Below, one piece after another: positions 52,777 to 62,269 of a DNA stretch of 64,000 bases. The notes beneath the pieces were generated by a model. It was given only the letters and a program-made list of their open reading frames with translations. It was not told where the DNA came from and ran no database searches. How positions within the stretch are numbered: position 1 is the first letter of the stretch; the number at the start of each line of letters is the position of its first letter. The position numbers were made by a program, and so were the translations under genes. This DNA comes from Bacillus_BD oryzisoli_A (lineage in GTDB: Bacteria; Bacillota; Bacilli; Bacillales; Cytobacillaceae). The DNA is taken from positions 62,001-126,000 of the forward strand of contig NZ_JBHZRC010000006.1 of assembly GCF_043641075.1 (NCBI RefSeq), written 5' to 3'.

Positions 52777-53880
52777 TCATTTTCGTTCCTTCCACCACGG
52801 GATATGAGGCATTGGTAATTCGCCGTTTAATCGAACGGTATCGCCGATTTTAGGTGCAATCAGCTGTACCCCTTCTTTTTCTGCCGCTTGGATTGCCCGC
52901 TCGATCGGATCTGTCCAGCTGTGATACGCAAGAGTAAACGCTCCCCAGTGCATAAGCATCATAGTCTTCCCCAAGACATCTTGATTCGCTTGGACAGCTT
53001 GTTCCGGAATCATATGTACCGATTCCCACCTTCTGTCATATTGACCGCCTTCGATTAAGGTAAGGTCAAAGGGGCCATATTTTTTCCCAATCTCTTTAAA
53101 ATGATCACCATACCCGCCATCTCCACTTGTATATAAACGTGTTTGCTGACCGAGAATCACCCAGCCTCCCCAAAGTGTCGTGTCTCGATTAAACGGTCCC
53201 CGGCCAGAGAAGTGTTGGGACGGAGTCAACGCAACGGTTAACCCCTTATACTTCGTTTCATCCCACCAATTGAGTTCTGAAATTTTCTCTTTTGGAACCC
53301 CCCACCGAATTAAGTGAACACCTACCCCATTTGGAACAAAGAAATGCTCCACCTTATTCTTTAACCTTCGGATGGATGGATAATCTAAATGATCATAATG
53401 ATCGTGTGTAAGAAAGACCGCATCAATCGGCGGCATCGAATCAATAAGGGGCAACAGATCATGACTATAGCGTTTGCTTCCTACAAAAGAAACCGGGGAA
53501 GCAACGGGTCCTAGCATGGGGTCAATCAGAATCTTTTTATTGTCCATGCTTAAAAGAAAAGCAGAATGACCAAACCAGGTGAAACTATCCTCTTTACTGT
53601 TAATGAAGCTCCAATCAATCTTGGATACAGGAATTGGGTCTGCCGGGTTGGTTTCTTTTGCCCGTGATAAAGATTCCTTTATCATCGAAAAGAAGTCAGA
53701 AGGACTCATGCTTATTTTTGTTGCCGTAGGATTGATAAACTTCCCATTTCGAAAGTTAGCTAACCCTTGATAAGCCTCCTTTTCTGCTTTACTTGGATTC
53801 CCTCCAAACGCTGGATGCATATATAAAAACATGAAAAGGGCATCACAGCCTGCCAATACTAGTAAAATAAAATAAATCAT
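52777..53880 (-). CDS. MBL-fold metallo-hydrolase (NAPE-PLD/UlaG-like)
   Basis: 367 residues. An N-terminal hydrophobic segment is followed by a beta-lactamase-fold domain with SFTWFGHSAFLL, the metal motif FLTHDHYDHLDYP (HxHxDH), SQHFSGRGPFNRD and a late MLMHWGAF His. This is the pattern of N-acyl-phosphatidylethanolamine phospholipase D-like proteins. It may act on membrane lipids. The N-terminus contains VLAGC, which could be a lipobox, although the preceding region lacks basic residues. Confidence 0.87.
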   Translation of the reverse strand: MIYFILLVLAGCDALFMFLYMHPAFGGNPSKAEKEAYQGLANFRNGKFINPTATKISMSPSDFFSMIKESLSRAKETNPADPIPVSKIDWSFINSKEDSFTWFGHSAFLLSMDNKKILIDPMLGPVASPVSFVGSKRYSHDLLPLIDSMPPIDAVFLTHDHYDHLDYPSIRRLKNKVEHFFVPNGVGVHLIRWGVPKEKISELNWWDETKYKGLTVALTPSQHFSGRGPFNRDTTLWGGWVILGQQTRLYTSGDGGYGDHFKEIGKKYGPFDLTLIEGGQYDRRWESVHMIPEQAVQANQDVLGKTMMLMHWGAFTLAYHSWTDPIERAIQAAEKEGVQLIAPKIGDTVRLNGELPMPHIPWWKERK

Positions 53881-54216
53881 CGCTTTTTACCCGTCCTTTT
53901 TTACAGGGATGTATAGAGAAAAAAGGATGCAAGCTCACACTCACACGTTACACCCTCTACTATCTTCTTATAATTATCATCATAATTGGACTTACGACCT
54001 TTTACCAGTTAAATTAAGAGTGAAGAAAGAAAGGAACTATAAGGCTACCTCCCTGAATACATCATGTGACTGAAAAACATGTTTCCAGCCCAAGTGGATA
54101 TCATATGGAAAGATAACCCAATAGTTTAAAATCCCACAAATGATAGACTTACTATAATGGTTTAAAATACTTGCAAACCGTAAAATCCTGTGTTATATTT
54201 CTTTACGCTAAATAAG
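53881..54216. other. intergenic region between MBL hydrolase and TetR genes
   Basis: About 335 bp with no credible ORF and no repeat I recognise. It should carry divergent promoters. Confidence 0.5.
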
Positions 54217-54239
54217 TGACTAAATTATTCATTCGGTCA
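54217..54239. promoter_or_regulatory. TetR-type palindrome upstream of the tetR-yhgE operon
   Basis: 23-bp imperfect dyad: TGACTAAAT on the left and ATTCGGTCA on the right around TATTC. It lies 23 bases before the TetR start, so autorepression is likely. Confidence 0.6.
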
Positions 54240-54262
54240 GATTTAAATGGGGTGACTCTTAC

Positions 54263-54835
54263 GTGGCGATTGATAGAAGACAATTAATTATTGAGGCTGC
54301 TACCAATTCCTTTTCACTGTTCGGCTACAAGGCTACTACCATGGATCAGGTTGCCAAGCTTGCGAATGTGGGAAAGGGTACAATTTATACCTTTTTTAAA
54401 AATAAAGAGGAATTATTTGACGAAATTATCAGCACCTTGATTCGAGATATGAAGACTGTAGCTGAAGAAGCCATGGATCGTAACCTCACCTTTTTTGAAA
54501 ACGCAAATCGGGTATTATTTCGCCTGCTGGAGTTTCGAAAATCCCACCAATTAACCATCAAGCTTTTTCAGGAGGAAAGGGATATTGGGACAAAGGCGGT
54601 TGTGGATGTTGTGCAGCGAATGGAACAGGCCATCATCCATTATATGAAGGACATCATTCAAGAAGCGATTGACCGTGGTGAAATCCTGCCATGCAATCCA
54701 GAAATTACAGCATTCGTCATGTTAAAGCTTTATGTTTCCTTAATCTTTGATTGGGAACAATATCACGAGCCGCTTAACAAGGAAGAGATTGCGGATCTCT
54801 TTCAATTATATTTTTTTAAAGGATTAGAAAAATAA
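54263..54835 (+). CDS. TetR family regulator (YhgD-like)
   Basis: 190 residues. The HTH is ATTMDQVAKLANVGKGTIYTFF with the following KNKEELF; the C-terminal part is a helical ligand domain. It starts with GTG after GGGGTGA. It is followed at 100 bp by the YhgE/Pip gene, the order of B. subtilis yhgD-yhgE. It probably represses the pair. Confidence 0.9.
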   Translation: MAIDRRQLIIEAATNSFSLFGYKATTMDQVAKLANVGKGTIYTFFKNKEELFDEIISTLIRDMKTVAEEAMDRNLTFFENANRVLFRLLEFRKSHQLTIKLFQEERDIGTKAVVDVVQRMEQAIIHYMKDIIQEAIDRGEILPCNPEITAFVMLKLYVSLIFDWEQYHEPLNKEEIADLFQLYFFKGLEK

Positions 54836-54936
54836 CCTCAACCAACATGGGTCCTCGTCATGAAAGAGTACCCTGCTTATTTGGCCAAAAATGACTGAAT
54901 GAATAAAATAGTCAATTGTTAACAGGAGGTTATTTT

Positions 54937-57189
54937 GTGAGAAATTCATCTTTTTTAGCTGAGCTCAAAGCGATTCTCTCCAATCGAAAAATCCTTATCC
55001 CTATCATAGCAGTAGCATTTGTACCTGTACTTTATGCCGGACTGTTTCTGTGGGCCTTCTGGGATCCATATGACCATATGGAGGATTTACCCGTAGCGAT
55101 TGTCAGTGAGGATAAGGGCGCTGATTTTGAAGGAGAGCATTTGGAGCTTGGTAAACAGCTGACTGATAAGCTGGGGGCCAATGACCAATTTGATTTTCAT
55201 ATTGTGTCAAAGGAAAACGGCTATAAGGGGCTGGAAAATAGGGACTATTATTTGTTAGTGGAAATTCCGGAGGATTTTTCCGCGAATGCTACTACCCTAT
55301 TAGATAGCAGCCCGCAAAAATTAGAATTAATTTATGTACCGAACGAAAGTACAAACTTCTTATCTTCCCAAATTGGAGAAACAGCGGTAAAAGAAATCAA
55401 AGCTGAAATTTCTAAGAATGTGACTGCAACCTATGCCGAAACCATGTTTGGGAAAGTGGATGAATTAGCCAATGGGCTCTCTCAAGCCAGTGATGGCTCA
55501 GACCAGCTGGCGAATGGGGCTACACAATTAAATGATGGATCGAAAACTCTACGGGAAAATTTAGAGATATTAGCATCCAAATCAATTGATTTCACAAATG
55601 GGGTTGAAAAGGCTTCATCTGGATCAAGTGACCTTGCAGCTGGTACAGATCAAGTAGAGGCTGGGCTTCAAGAGATCAACGAAAAAATGCCAGCCTTGGT
55701 TTCCGGTACCACACAAGTCCAGGACGGTTTACAAACGATGAAGGAAGAGCTGCCAAAGCAAATTGCAGCTGGAGTCTCAAGCCAGCTTAATGGAAGTATC
55801 GCCCAAGTTGATAAGGGCATTGACGAGCTTGAGTCAAAGCTTAACACAGGCCTTTCCACTCAACTAACATCAGGGATCGCCAAAAGCTTATCAGAGCAGC
55901 TTGCCAACCAATTAACAGCATCGCAAACCGAGCAAATGGCTCAATTAAAGGCTGCGCTTGTGAACGGACAAATTATGGATGAGTCGCAGGCTTCTGCCTT
56001 TATTGCTCAAATGGCCCAAGGCAAGCCAACAAAGGATCAGGTTCAACAGCAATTCGAGCAGCAATTGGCAGAGCAATTACAGCCTAGCCTTTCTGCTGGG
56101 ATTGCAAATGGTCTGGATCAAGGCTTTACCCAATTTAAAACAGGTCTGCATGACCAATTACTATCTTCCACAGCAGGTCTAGAGGGTCAATTAAAGTCAC
56201 AAACAAGTCCCTCTTTTGACCAATTAGTAGCTGGCGTTCAACAAATAAATGGTGGACAGCTTGCTTTACAGCAGGGTATCAGCCAATTATATAATGGTTC
56301 CGTTGAACTAAATACGGGTGCACATGACTTAAGTACGGGCATGAATCAATTAACAGATGGGTCAGCGCAATTACAAAATGGTGCCGGCCAGCTTGCACAA
56401 GGCTCAAAGGAATTAGAGGAAGGTACGGCTAAGCTAGAGGATGGGTCAACGGAGCTTTCTACTAAACTCGCTGAAGGTGCCGAGCAGGCAAATTCAGTTG
56501 AAGCAACCGATGACACATACGACATGATGGGCGAACCTGTTACCGTGAAAAAGGAAGAAATGAACAAGGTTCCAAACTATGGTACCGGTTTTGCACCATA
56601 CTTTATTTCCCTTGGCTTATTTGTCGGAGCGCTTTTGATCTCGATTGTCTTTAAGCTAAAGGAACCTGTTGTTCAGCCAAAAAATGCATTCAAGTGGTTC
56701 TTGAGCAAATTTGGGGTATTAGCAATTGTAGGAGTCGTTCAGGCACTATTAGTTGACTTCATTCTATTATCCTTTTTAAAAATTGAAGTGGCAAGTATTC
56801 CATTATTCTTTGTCACATCGCTCATTACAAGCTTTGTGTTTTTAAGCTTGATTCAATTGCTTGTGACAACGCTGGGAGACCCTGGCCGTTTTATTGCCAT
56901 TGTGATTCTAATCCTACAATTAACAACAAGTGCCGGTACATTCCCGCTTGAGTTAATTCCAAATGCTTTGCAATCAGTCAACCTATTGTTACCAATGACG
57001 TATTCCGTCCAATCCTTTAAAGCAGTCATTTCGAGCGGTGACCTTTCATATATGTGGCACAACAATATGATTCTCTTAACCTATATGATTGCCTTTATCG
57101 CCTTAACCATTAGTTATTTTGCTATCCTATTAAAAAAACAAAACAAACAGGCTGAAGAGATGGATCAAACTTACAGTGCAGCACTTTGA
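54937..57189 (+). CDS. YhgE/Pip domain membrane protein
   Basis: 750 residues. One TM segment near the N-terminus (ILIPIIAVAFVPVLYAGLFL), a long extracytoplasmic region, and a C-terminal ABC-2-like domain with five to six TM segments. The middle has many LxxG/GxxQLxxG heptad-like repeats (DGSDQLANGATQLNDGSKTL), the Pip coiled-coil pattern. The family includes the lactococcal phage infection protein and YhgE; it may take part in export or envelope function. The GTG at 54937 follows AGGAGG at seven bases. Confidence 0.9.
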   Translation: MRNSSFLAELKAILSNRKILIPIIAVAFVPVLYAGLFLWAFWDPYDHMEDLPVAIVSEDKGADFEGEHLELGKQLTDKLGANDQFDFHIVSKENGYKGLENRDYYLLVEIPEDFSANATTLLDSSPQKLELIYVPNESTNFLSSQIGETAVKEIKAEISKNVTATYAETMFGKVDELANGLSQASDGSDQLANGATQLNDGSKTLRENLEILASKSIDFTNGVEKASSGSSDLAAGTDQVEAGLQEINEKMPALVSGTTQVQDGLQTMKEELPKQIAAGVSSQLNGSIAQVDKGIDELESKLNTGLSTQLTSGIAKSLSEQLANQLTASQTEQMAQLKAALVNGQIMDESQASAFIAQMAQGKPTKDQVQQQFEQQLAEQLQPSLSAGIANGLDQGFTQFKTGLHDQLLSSTAGLEGQLKSQTSPSFDQLVAGVQQINGGQLALQQGISQLYNGSVELNTGAHDLSTGMNQLTDGSAQLQNGAGQLAQGSKELEEGTAKLEDGSTELSTKLAEGAEQANSVEATDDTYDMMGEPVTVKKEEMNKVPNYGTGFAPYFISLGLFVGALLISIVFKLKEPVVQPKNAFKWFLSKFGVLAIVGVVQALLVDFILLSFLKIEVASIPLFFVTSLITSFVFLSLIQLLVTTLGDPGRFIAIVILILQLTTSAGTFPLELIPNALQSVNLLLPMTYSVQSFKAVISSGDLSYMWHNNMILLTYMIAFIALTISYFAILLKKQNKQAEEMDQTYSAAL

Positions 57190-57206
57190 TCAATCCTTTA
57201 GTTAAG

Positions 57207-57270
57207 CTGTCCCTTTCGGTGTCAGGCACAATTTTCAAAGTGCCTGACACCCGATTGGGACAGTTTTTTT
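57207..57270 (+). terminator. nested terminator of tetR-yhgE
   Basis: An inner stem GGTGTCAGGCAC/GTGCCTGACACC lies within an outer CTGTCCC/GGGACAG, followed by T7. Related to the GTGCCAGGCAC palindrome family. Confidence 0.88.
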
Positions 57271-57310
57271 GTGATAGAGTAGTTGAAAACTGTATGCTCG
57301 TATCCTTTTT

Positions 57311-58036
57311 TTACTGAATATGCTGATTAATGATATCCGGTACTTCCTGTAAGGAATCGATTTGATAGAATGCACTTTTCGGCTCCACGTTGATGTCGAC
57401 CTCGTTATATTTCCATTCTATTTCAGCTGGAATGTGAATCGCATTAATATTCAGCTCCAACGCGGGTACAATATCCGTTCTGATCGAATTTCCAACCATC
57501 CACGTAACATCAGGATCTGCATGAATCGTTTTTAAGATGTCTGATAAAGCGGTTGTATCCTTGTGTTCAGTAATGAAGACACGATTTTCAAAGAAGATCG
57601 TCAGCTCCAATTGGGAGATTTTCCGGCGCTGATTCGCTTCATCCCCGCCTGTATGTAAATACAATTCATGTCCGGCATCCTTTAATTCCTGGAGGGTTTC
57701 ATTCATATAAGGAATCGGTTCGACAGGAATTTCAAATACCTTGAAGCCTAATTCCTTTACATAATCCATTTCATCCTGCTTCTTTTCTTTACCCGTCTGA
57801 TCGCAAAAATAGCGATACGCACGAACAAAGGACTCAGGAAAGCGTTCCGAATCTAAGCCGTGAACGCTGATTGCTTCAATATCCAGCTCCAGCTGCTTCT
57901 GCCTGATTTCCTTTTTTGTTAAGGAAGGAAACCAGCCTGTCATGATGTCCGTATAATTGCCGATAACCTGATTGAAATATCTGTTACAATAGGCCAGCGT
58001 ATCATCGAGATTAAATAAGATGTTTTGTTTTTCCAT
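57311..58036 (-). CDS. HAD superfamily hydrolase
   Basis: 241 residues. HAD motif I is present as FNLDDTLAY (the first of the two Asp positions is replaced: N-L-D-D); motif II is LYLHTGGD and the Asp region is WMVGNSIRTDIVPA. These are typically phosphatases of small metabolites. If the shifted motif I is real, activity may differ; the second Asp in DD could still serve. AAGGGG precedes the ATG. Confidence 0.85.
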   Translation of the reverse strand: MEKQNILFNLDDTLAYCNRYFNQVIGNYTDIMTGWFPSLTKKEIRQKQLELDIEAISVHGLDSERFPESFVRAYRYFCDQTGKEKKQDEMDYVKELGFKVFEIPVEPIPYMNETLQELKDAGHELYLHTGGDEANQRRKISQLELTIFFENRVFITEHKDTTALSDILKTIHADPDVTWMVGNSIRTDIVPALELNINAIHIPAEIEWKYNEVDINVEPKSAFYQIDSLQEVPDIINQHIQ

Positions 58037-58133
58037 AGTTACCCCTTTATCTGATGGTTTCGTTCTAGTTATTTTTCCAAAGAAAATGGATTTTATGATG
58101 TCTATTCATCCATCATGTTGGGGATTCTATGAG

Positions 58134-58322
58134 TTAAAAGACTTCTTTTTTAAATCTAAAATGCTGAAGAAGTTCCGTTTCATTGATGGATATCCTATCC
58201 GCTAAGTCCTTTGTTCGCAAAACAAACTCCTTCACACCAATGAATTCCGATTCGGCAACCAAAAAAAATTCTGTTCCTTTTTTGTATCCATAAAACCGCT
58301 TTTTAAGTGTATATACCTTCAT
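58134..58322 (-). CDS. small hypothetical protein, 62 residues
   Basis: Basic protein MKVYTLKKRFYGYKKGTEFF then a mixed alpha/beta-like stretch ending LLQHFRFKKEVF. GAGG lies seven bases before the ATG, and the composition is protein-like. It resembles small conserved Bacillus proteins but I cannot name a family. Confidence 0.6.
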   Translation of the reverse strand: MKVYTLKKRFYGYKKGTEFFLVAESEFIGVKEFVLRTKDLADRISINETELLQHFRFKKEVF

Positions 58323-58382
58323 TTACTAACCTCTAGTAGTGAAATTTGCTCTATTCATTATAGGAAGAATTATACCATAATA

Positions 58383-58433
58383 AAAAAAGTGCCAGGCACC
58401 ACCCGAAAAATGGATGGTACCTGGCATTTTTTT
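58383..58433. terminator. terminator palindrome (GTGCCAGGCACC type)
   Basis: AAAAAAAGTGCCAGGCACCA faces TGGTACCTGGCATTTTTTT with one mismatch. A near copy of 36133-36171. It overlaps the last bases of the pirin gene. Confidence 0.88.
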
Positions 58434-59448
58434 ATCTTTTTTCAATGGTCCCATCAGAATAGCGGGCAAATCTTCCGGCGTTTCGTTCGTTCACAGGATC
58501 CGGACGACCCCATGGCCAGCCGCCAAATTGTGTTCTTTGATAGTCCCTAAACGCTTCTCGAATTTCCTCTTGCGTGTTCATAACAAATGGACCATATTGT
58601 GCAATCGGTTCTTGAATCGGTTCCCCTTGAAGTACTAACAGATAACTCTCTTTCGTACCATTGGTGATGGTGATTTCCTCATCACCAATAAGCTTCACGC
58701 GATTCATACTTGGAATTGTTGTTTCTTCGATTTTGATTTCGTTTCCTTCATAATAATAGAGATTCCGATTCAAGGTTTCAGAAACCGCTGGCAGCGTAAT
58801 GGTTGCTTCTGGCTCCATTTTAATGAGATAAATCCCTACATGATTATTCTTTTCCTTTGCCCAGGAAGCGTTACTTGGCTGTGGACTTTCCTTCCCAAAC
58901 ATACTCCCTGCAATCAGCCTGACCGTTGCTTTTTTTCCATTTTCTGAAACAGACTCAACCTCTGGAATGTCCTCTGCCCAAAGCATCTTATATTCCGGTT
59001 CAGCAAATTTATTTTTTGCCGGGAGATTTAACCAAATTTGAAACAGCTCAAGCGGATTGTCCTGATTCTGATGGACAAGCGGGAACATCTCTGTGTGCAG
59101 ACAGCCTTTCCCTGCTGTCATCCATTGAACATCACCATTACCGTAGCGGCCTGAAGCACCCGTGGAATCAAAGTGATCCACATACCCTTCTAAAACGACG
59201 GTAACAGTTTCAAATCCTCTATGTGGATGATAGGGAAAACCTGGTACCTTTTCTCCATGATACATCCTGAAACCGTCTTTTAACGTAAAATCTTCGCCTA
59301 GATTTCTTCCTGCAAGTGAAACATTCGGTCCTTGCTCCTCGTTTCCCGGTGGATAGGCATCCCTATGATGCATGGTGACAAGGAACGGACTCTCAGCCTG
59401 CCATTGAAAACCCAACTGCTGTACTTGTACTATTTTCTTCTTTTCCAT
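58432..59448 (-). CDS. pirin family protein
   Basis: 338 residues in two cupin domains. The N-terminal metal-binding cupin has FPYHPHRGFETVTVVLEG and GCLHTEMFP (His/His/His/Glu). The C-terminal cupin has IYLIKMEPEATITLP. Pirins are iron proteins; bacterial members include quercetinases. I start at 59448 after AGGAGTGAAGGA; the frame opens 37 codons earlier without a site. The C-terminus has an added Trp/Pro/Arg-rich segment (FGGWPWGRPDPVNERNAGRF) seen in this subgroup. Confidence 0.9.
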   Translation of the reverse strand: MEKKKIVQVQQLGFQWQAESPFLVTMHHRDAYPPGNEEQGPNVSLAGRNLGEDFTLKDGFRMYHGEKVPGFPYHPHRGFETVTVVLEGYVDHFDSTGASGRYGNGDVQWMTAGKGCLHTEMFPLVHQNQDNPLELFQIWLNLPAKNKFAEPEYKMLWAEDIPEVESVSENGKKATVRLIAGSMFGKESPQPSNASWAKEKNNHVGIYLIKMEPEATITLPAVSETLNRNLYYYEGNEIKIEETTIPSMNRVKLIGDEEITITNGTKESYLLVLQGEPIQEPIAQYGPFVMNTQEEIREAFRDYQRTQFGGWPWGRPDPVNERNAGRFARYSDGTIEKR

Positions 59449-59565
59449 TCCTTCACTCCTCATTTTCACATTTATTTTCTCCGACAAATTACACCTATAC
59501 TCATAAAAAAATATCTTGATTTCAAGATAAATGATAAAAGGTATCTTCCGGAATGTCAATTATTA

Positions 59566-59645
59566 AGGGTCAGCTGCTGGGTCATGAGGGTCCCTGGTCC
59601 AAATCATGATGATTCAGAACCAATGAACCCGTCCCCCTGGCACGA
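59566..59645. repeat. degenerate terminator-palindrome copy (GGGAC-GGTTCATTG type)
   Basis: CCAATGAACCCGTCCCCCTGGCAC (24 bases, split here as CCAATGAACCCGTCC then CCCTGGCAC) at about 59620-59643 matches one arm of the 45076-45120 palindrome fused to a CCTGGCAC end. The opposite arm (GGGTCATGAGGGTCCCTGG) has diverged. It lies between MFS and pirin genes. Confidence 0.55.
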
Positions 59646-60920
59646 TTATATGATCTCCGTTGCCTTTTTTACTTCGTGCTGATCTTTTTGTTGTTCTTTG
59701 ATCATCATACAACCAAGTAGTCCGATGAACGCAAACAGAACAGGAACTAATAATCCGTAGTGATAGCCCACTTCGATTGGAGCGAGATGAAAGTGGTCCA
59801 GCATTTTACCAAAAAGAAATGGCAGCAAAACAGCACTGATAAATCCTCCTGTGTTGGCAAATCCCGTTATCACACCCACTTCCTTCAGAGAAAAGGACTT
59901 TCGAACAATGGCAAACGTTAATGGGCCACCTCCATGTCCAAACCCGATCAAAAATAATAATAGAACGACCAGAATAAAAGGGGGCTTCTCAACAATAAAT
60001 AAAACGAGCCAGCTGCTAAAAATCATAAATTGGATCAACAAATACGGCTGCTTGATCGATGTCCGTCGACTCGTAAACCAGCTAATTAAAAAAGAACCTG
60101 CAATGGCACCAATCAAACCATACATCATCAGCTGACTGGCATCTGCCCGGCTGATTTCAAGCACGTGCATTCCATATGGGACACCCCAAGAGCCGATAAA
60201 TCCGACATACGTACCAACAACACCAAAGTGACAGAAGAATGTAGCCCATGCCTGCCGGCTTGACAGCATTCGTTTGAGGATTGTCCAGGTCTTTTCATGA
60301 AGCTGAATTGGACGTTTTTCCGGAGATACAGTCTGTTTCATTACTTGTTTTGCTCTTTTTTCTAGAACAAAATAAAGAAGGATTGAAATGAGGCATAGTA
60401 TAATACCTGTTGTTAAAAAGATAGGTCTCCAGCCTGTTATGGCAATCATATAGGAAAATGGAACGGTTGATAAAAGCGAGCCTAGACTTCCAGCCACTCC
60501 CGCTAATCCTAGTAATCTAGTGAATTCCCCTGCCTTAAACCAACGACTTAGGATCAGTACTAAATTGACCCAAATCGTTGCATCGCCGACTCCGACCAAT
60601 AATCTGGAAAATAATAAAACATACTCATTCAAAGCGGCGCTGTATAGAACCGTACCCAGCCCGTTTAACAGTGTACCGATAATCAGAAGATAGTTAGGTC
60701 CAAAACGGTCAGACAAAAGACCAACAGGAATTTGCAAACCAGAATAAGCAACAAATTGTATGCTTGTGATTAACCCAACAAACGTCGCCGAAATTTGAAA
60801 ATCCTTCATAATCTGATCGGTAATTATTCCCGGCGCAGTTCTTTGACTCACAATCAGAAAATAAGCGAGTAATACTGAAGTAAATACAACCCATCTGTAC
60901 GAACTATTTTGTTTTTCCAA
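59646..60920 (-). CDS. MFS transporter
   Basis: 424 residues with 12 hydrophobic segments. N-terminal LLAYFLIVSQRTAPGIITDQ and motif A GLLSDRFGPNYLL fit the anion:cation symporter or NarK-like MFS groups. The substrate is unknown. The start is TTG at 60920, about ten bases after AGGAG. Confidence 0.87.
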   Translation of the reverse strand: MEKQNSSYRWVVFTSVLLAYFLIVSQRTAPGIITDQIMKDFQISATFVGLITSIQFVAYSGLQIPVGLLSDRFGPNYLLIIGTLLNGLGTVLYSAALNEYVLLFSRLLVGVGDATIWVNLVLILSRWFKAGEFTRLLGLAGVAGSLGSLLSTVPFSYMIAITGWRPIFLTTGIILCLISILLYFVLEKRAKQVMKQTVSPEKRPIQLHEKTWTILKRMLSSRQAWATFFCHFGVVGTYVGFIGSWGVPYGMHVLEISRADASQLMMYGLIGAIAGSFLISWFTSRRTSIKQPYLLIQFMIFSSWLVLFIVEKPPFILVVLLLFLIGFGHGGGPLTFAIVRKSFSLKEVGVITGFANTGGFISAVLLPFLFGKMLDHFHLAPIEVGYHYGLLVPVLFAFIGLLGCMMIKEQQKDQHEVKKATEII

Positions 60921-61023
60921 TGTATTTTTTCTCCTAAGTTAAATTCATCCCCCATTATACTCCCTTATCTGATTATTTTAAAATACTAAAACTTACCGTT
61001 TTTTCAGTATACTAGGTGTCTAT

Positions 61024-61911
61024 TTACATAAGATCATAATCTTTCATTCTATAAGGTTCAATATGAGCGATAACCTCAGCATTAGGATAAATCGATTCCC
61101 TGACTGCATTTTCAATTTGATGCTCCAAATCGTGGGATTCCGCCACCGTCATAGTAGGGTCAACTAATAGATGCAGATCAATATGAACATGATTCTGAGT
61201 GCCCCTGCTCCTGATCTTATGAACACCCTTCACTTGGTTAAATTCCATTATCAAATTGGTCACTTTTTCTACATCGACTACCGAACGGTCTACTAAAATA
61301 TTTCTGCTTTCTTTAAAAATTTCATATCCTGCATGAATAATGAATCCGGATACAACCAATGATACAATCGGATCAAGGATTGGTGGCAATCCCAATTTAA
61401 CCCCCAAAAGTGTCCCTAGAACACCGACAGAAACATAGATGTCGCTTCTCGTATGCATGGAATCGGAAATAAGAATTTGACTTTGCAGTTTTTTTCCTCT
61501 TTTATATTCAATGGTAGTGACAAGTAAGTTAATCAACAATGTGAGAATCATCACAAGAAGACTTGAAAAAGTTATCTCTGATAGAACGGGATTCCTCATT
61601 TTATCTATGGCATCGATAATAACCTTTCCAGCCACAGCAAACAACATCACGCAAATAAATAAACTCGCCAGTGTTTCAAATTTTTTGTGACCGTACGGAT
61701 GATCCTCATCCACTGGTTTGGCAGCAAGCTTAATGCCAACAAGCCCAATGATATTGGACGATCCGTCAGATAGAGAATGAAAACCGTCAGCTGTCATACT
61801 TGCACTATTAATGATTGAACCGACTATCATTTTCATGACAGCTACAACCAAGTTGGCTATTAGAATCACAAACAATACAGTCTGTACCTGTTTATAATTT
61901 GTCTGTTCCAT
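61024..61911 (-). CDS. cation diffusion facilitator (CDF) metal exporter
   Basis: 295 residues. Six TM segments; metal-binding site in SMTADGFHSLSDGSSN (TM2) and HTRSDIYVSVGVL (TM5), and a C-terminal cytoplasmic domain with HVHIDLHLLVDP and HDLEHQIENAV. CDF proteins export Zn, Co, Ni, Fe or Mn. HPYGHKKFETL is the family loop. I start at 61911; the frame begins with GTG at 61932. The long leader carries an attenuator, so expression is probably metal-controlled at the RNA level. Confidence 0.92.
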   Translation of the reverse strand: MEQTNYKQVQTVLFVILIANLVVAVMKMIVGSIINSASMTADGFHSLSDGSSNIIGLVGIKLAAKPVDEDHPYGHKKFETLASLFICVMLFAVAGKVIIDAIDKMRNPVLSEITFSSLLVMILTLLINLLVTTIEYKRGKKLQSQILISDSMHTRSDIYVSVGVLGTLLGVKLGLPPILDPIVSLVVSGFIIHAGYEIFKESRNILVDRSVVDVEKVTNLIMEFNQVKGVHKIRSRGTQNHVHIDLHLLVDPTMTVAESHDLEHQIENAVRESIYPNAEVIAHIEPYRMKDYDLM

Positions 61912-61940
61912 AATCATTTCCCCAGTCTTCACTTTGATTT

Positions 61941-62070
61941 ATAAAAAAAAACTCCATAGGACAATAGGTAATATGATGTCCCCTGGAGTATTGTGTCCAC
62001 TGTCTTTTTAATAGCTAAGCCAAACATGTAATACTTATGGTTTGCCATTCAGATTAGTCCTACCTATAAA
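61941..62070 (-). ncRNA. attenuator leader RNA of the CDF gene, candidate metal riboswitch (NiCo/czcD-like)
   Basis: Reading leftward, ATAGGTA (62067-62061) can pair with TACCTAT (61970-61964), closing a domain of about 104 nt. Inside are a hairpin CAAAC.../...GTTTG and repeated GGACA/GACA motifs. The last part of that domain, ACTCCAGGGGACA (61989-61977), can instead pair with TGTCCTATGGAGT (61963-61951), followed by T9: a terminator. The two folds exclude each other, and ligand binding would favour read-through. NiCo riboswitches control CDF genes with this logic; the class assignment is from context and partial resemblance. Confidence 0.5.
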
Positions 62071-62269
62071 GGATACCGATCCATGGCTGCAATTAATTAA
62101 CTTCAATTTTAAAATACATCTTACTATAACCAAAGTCAACAAATTCATAATGCTTTGTTACTTGCGGTAAATTAAAGAGTACGTTAGATTGTCAGCCAGC
62201 AAATCTACTACCAATCTTGCCATTCTAGTAGAGTCAAATTAACCTATATCGTAATTAAACTTCCCTGAC

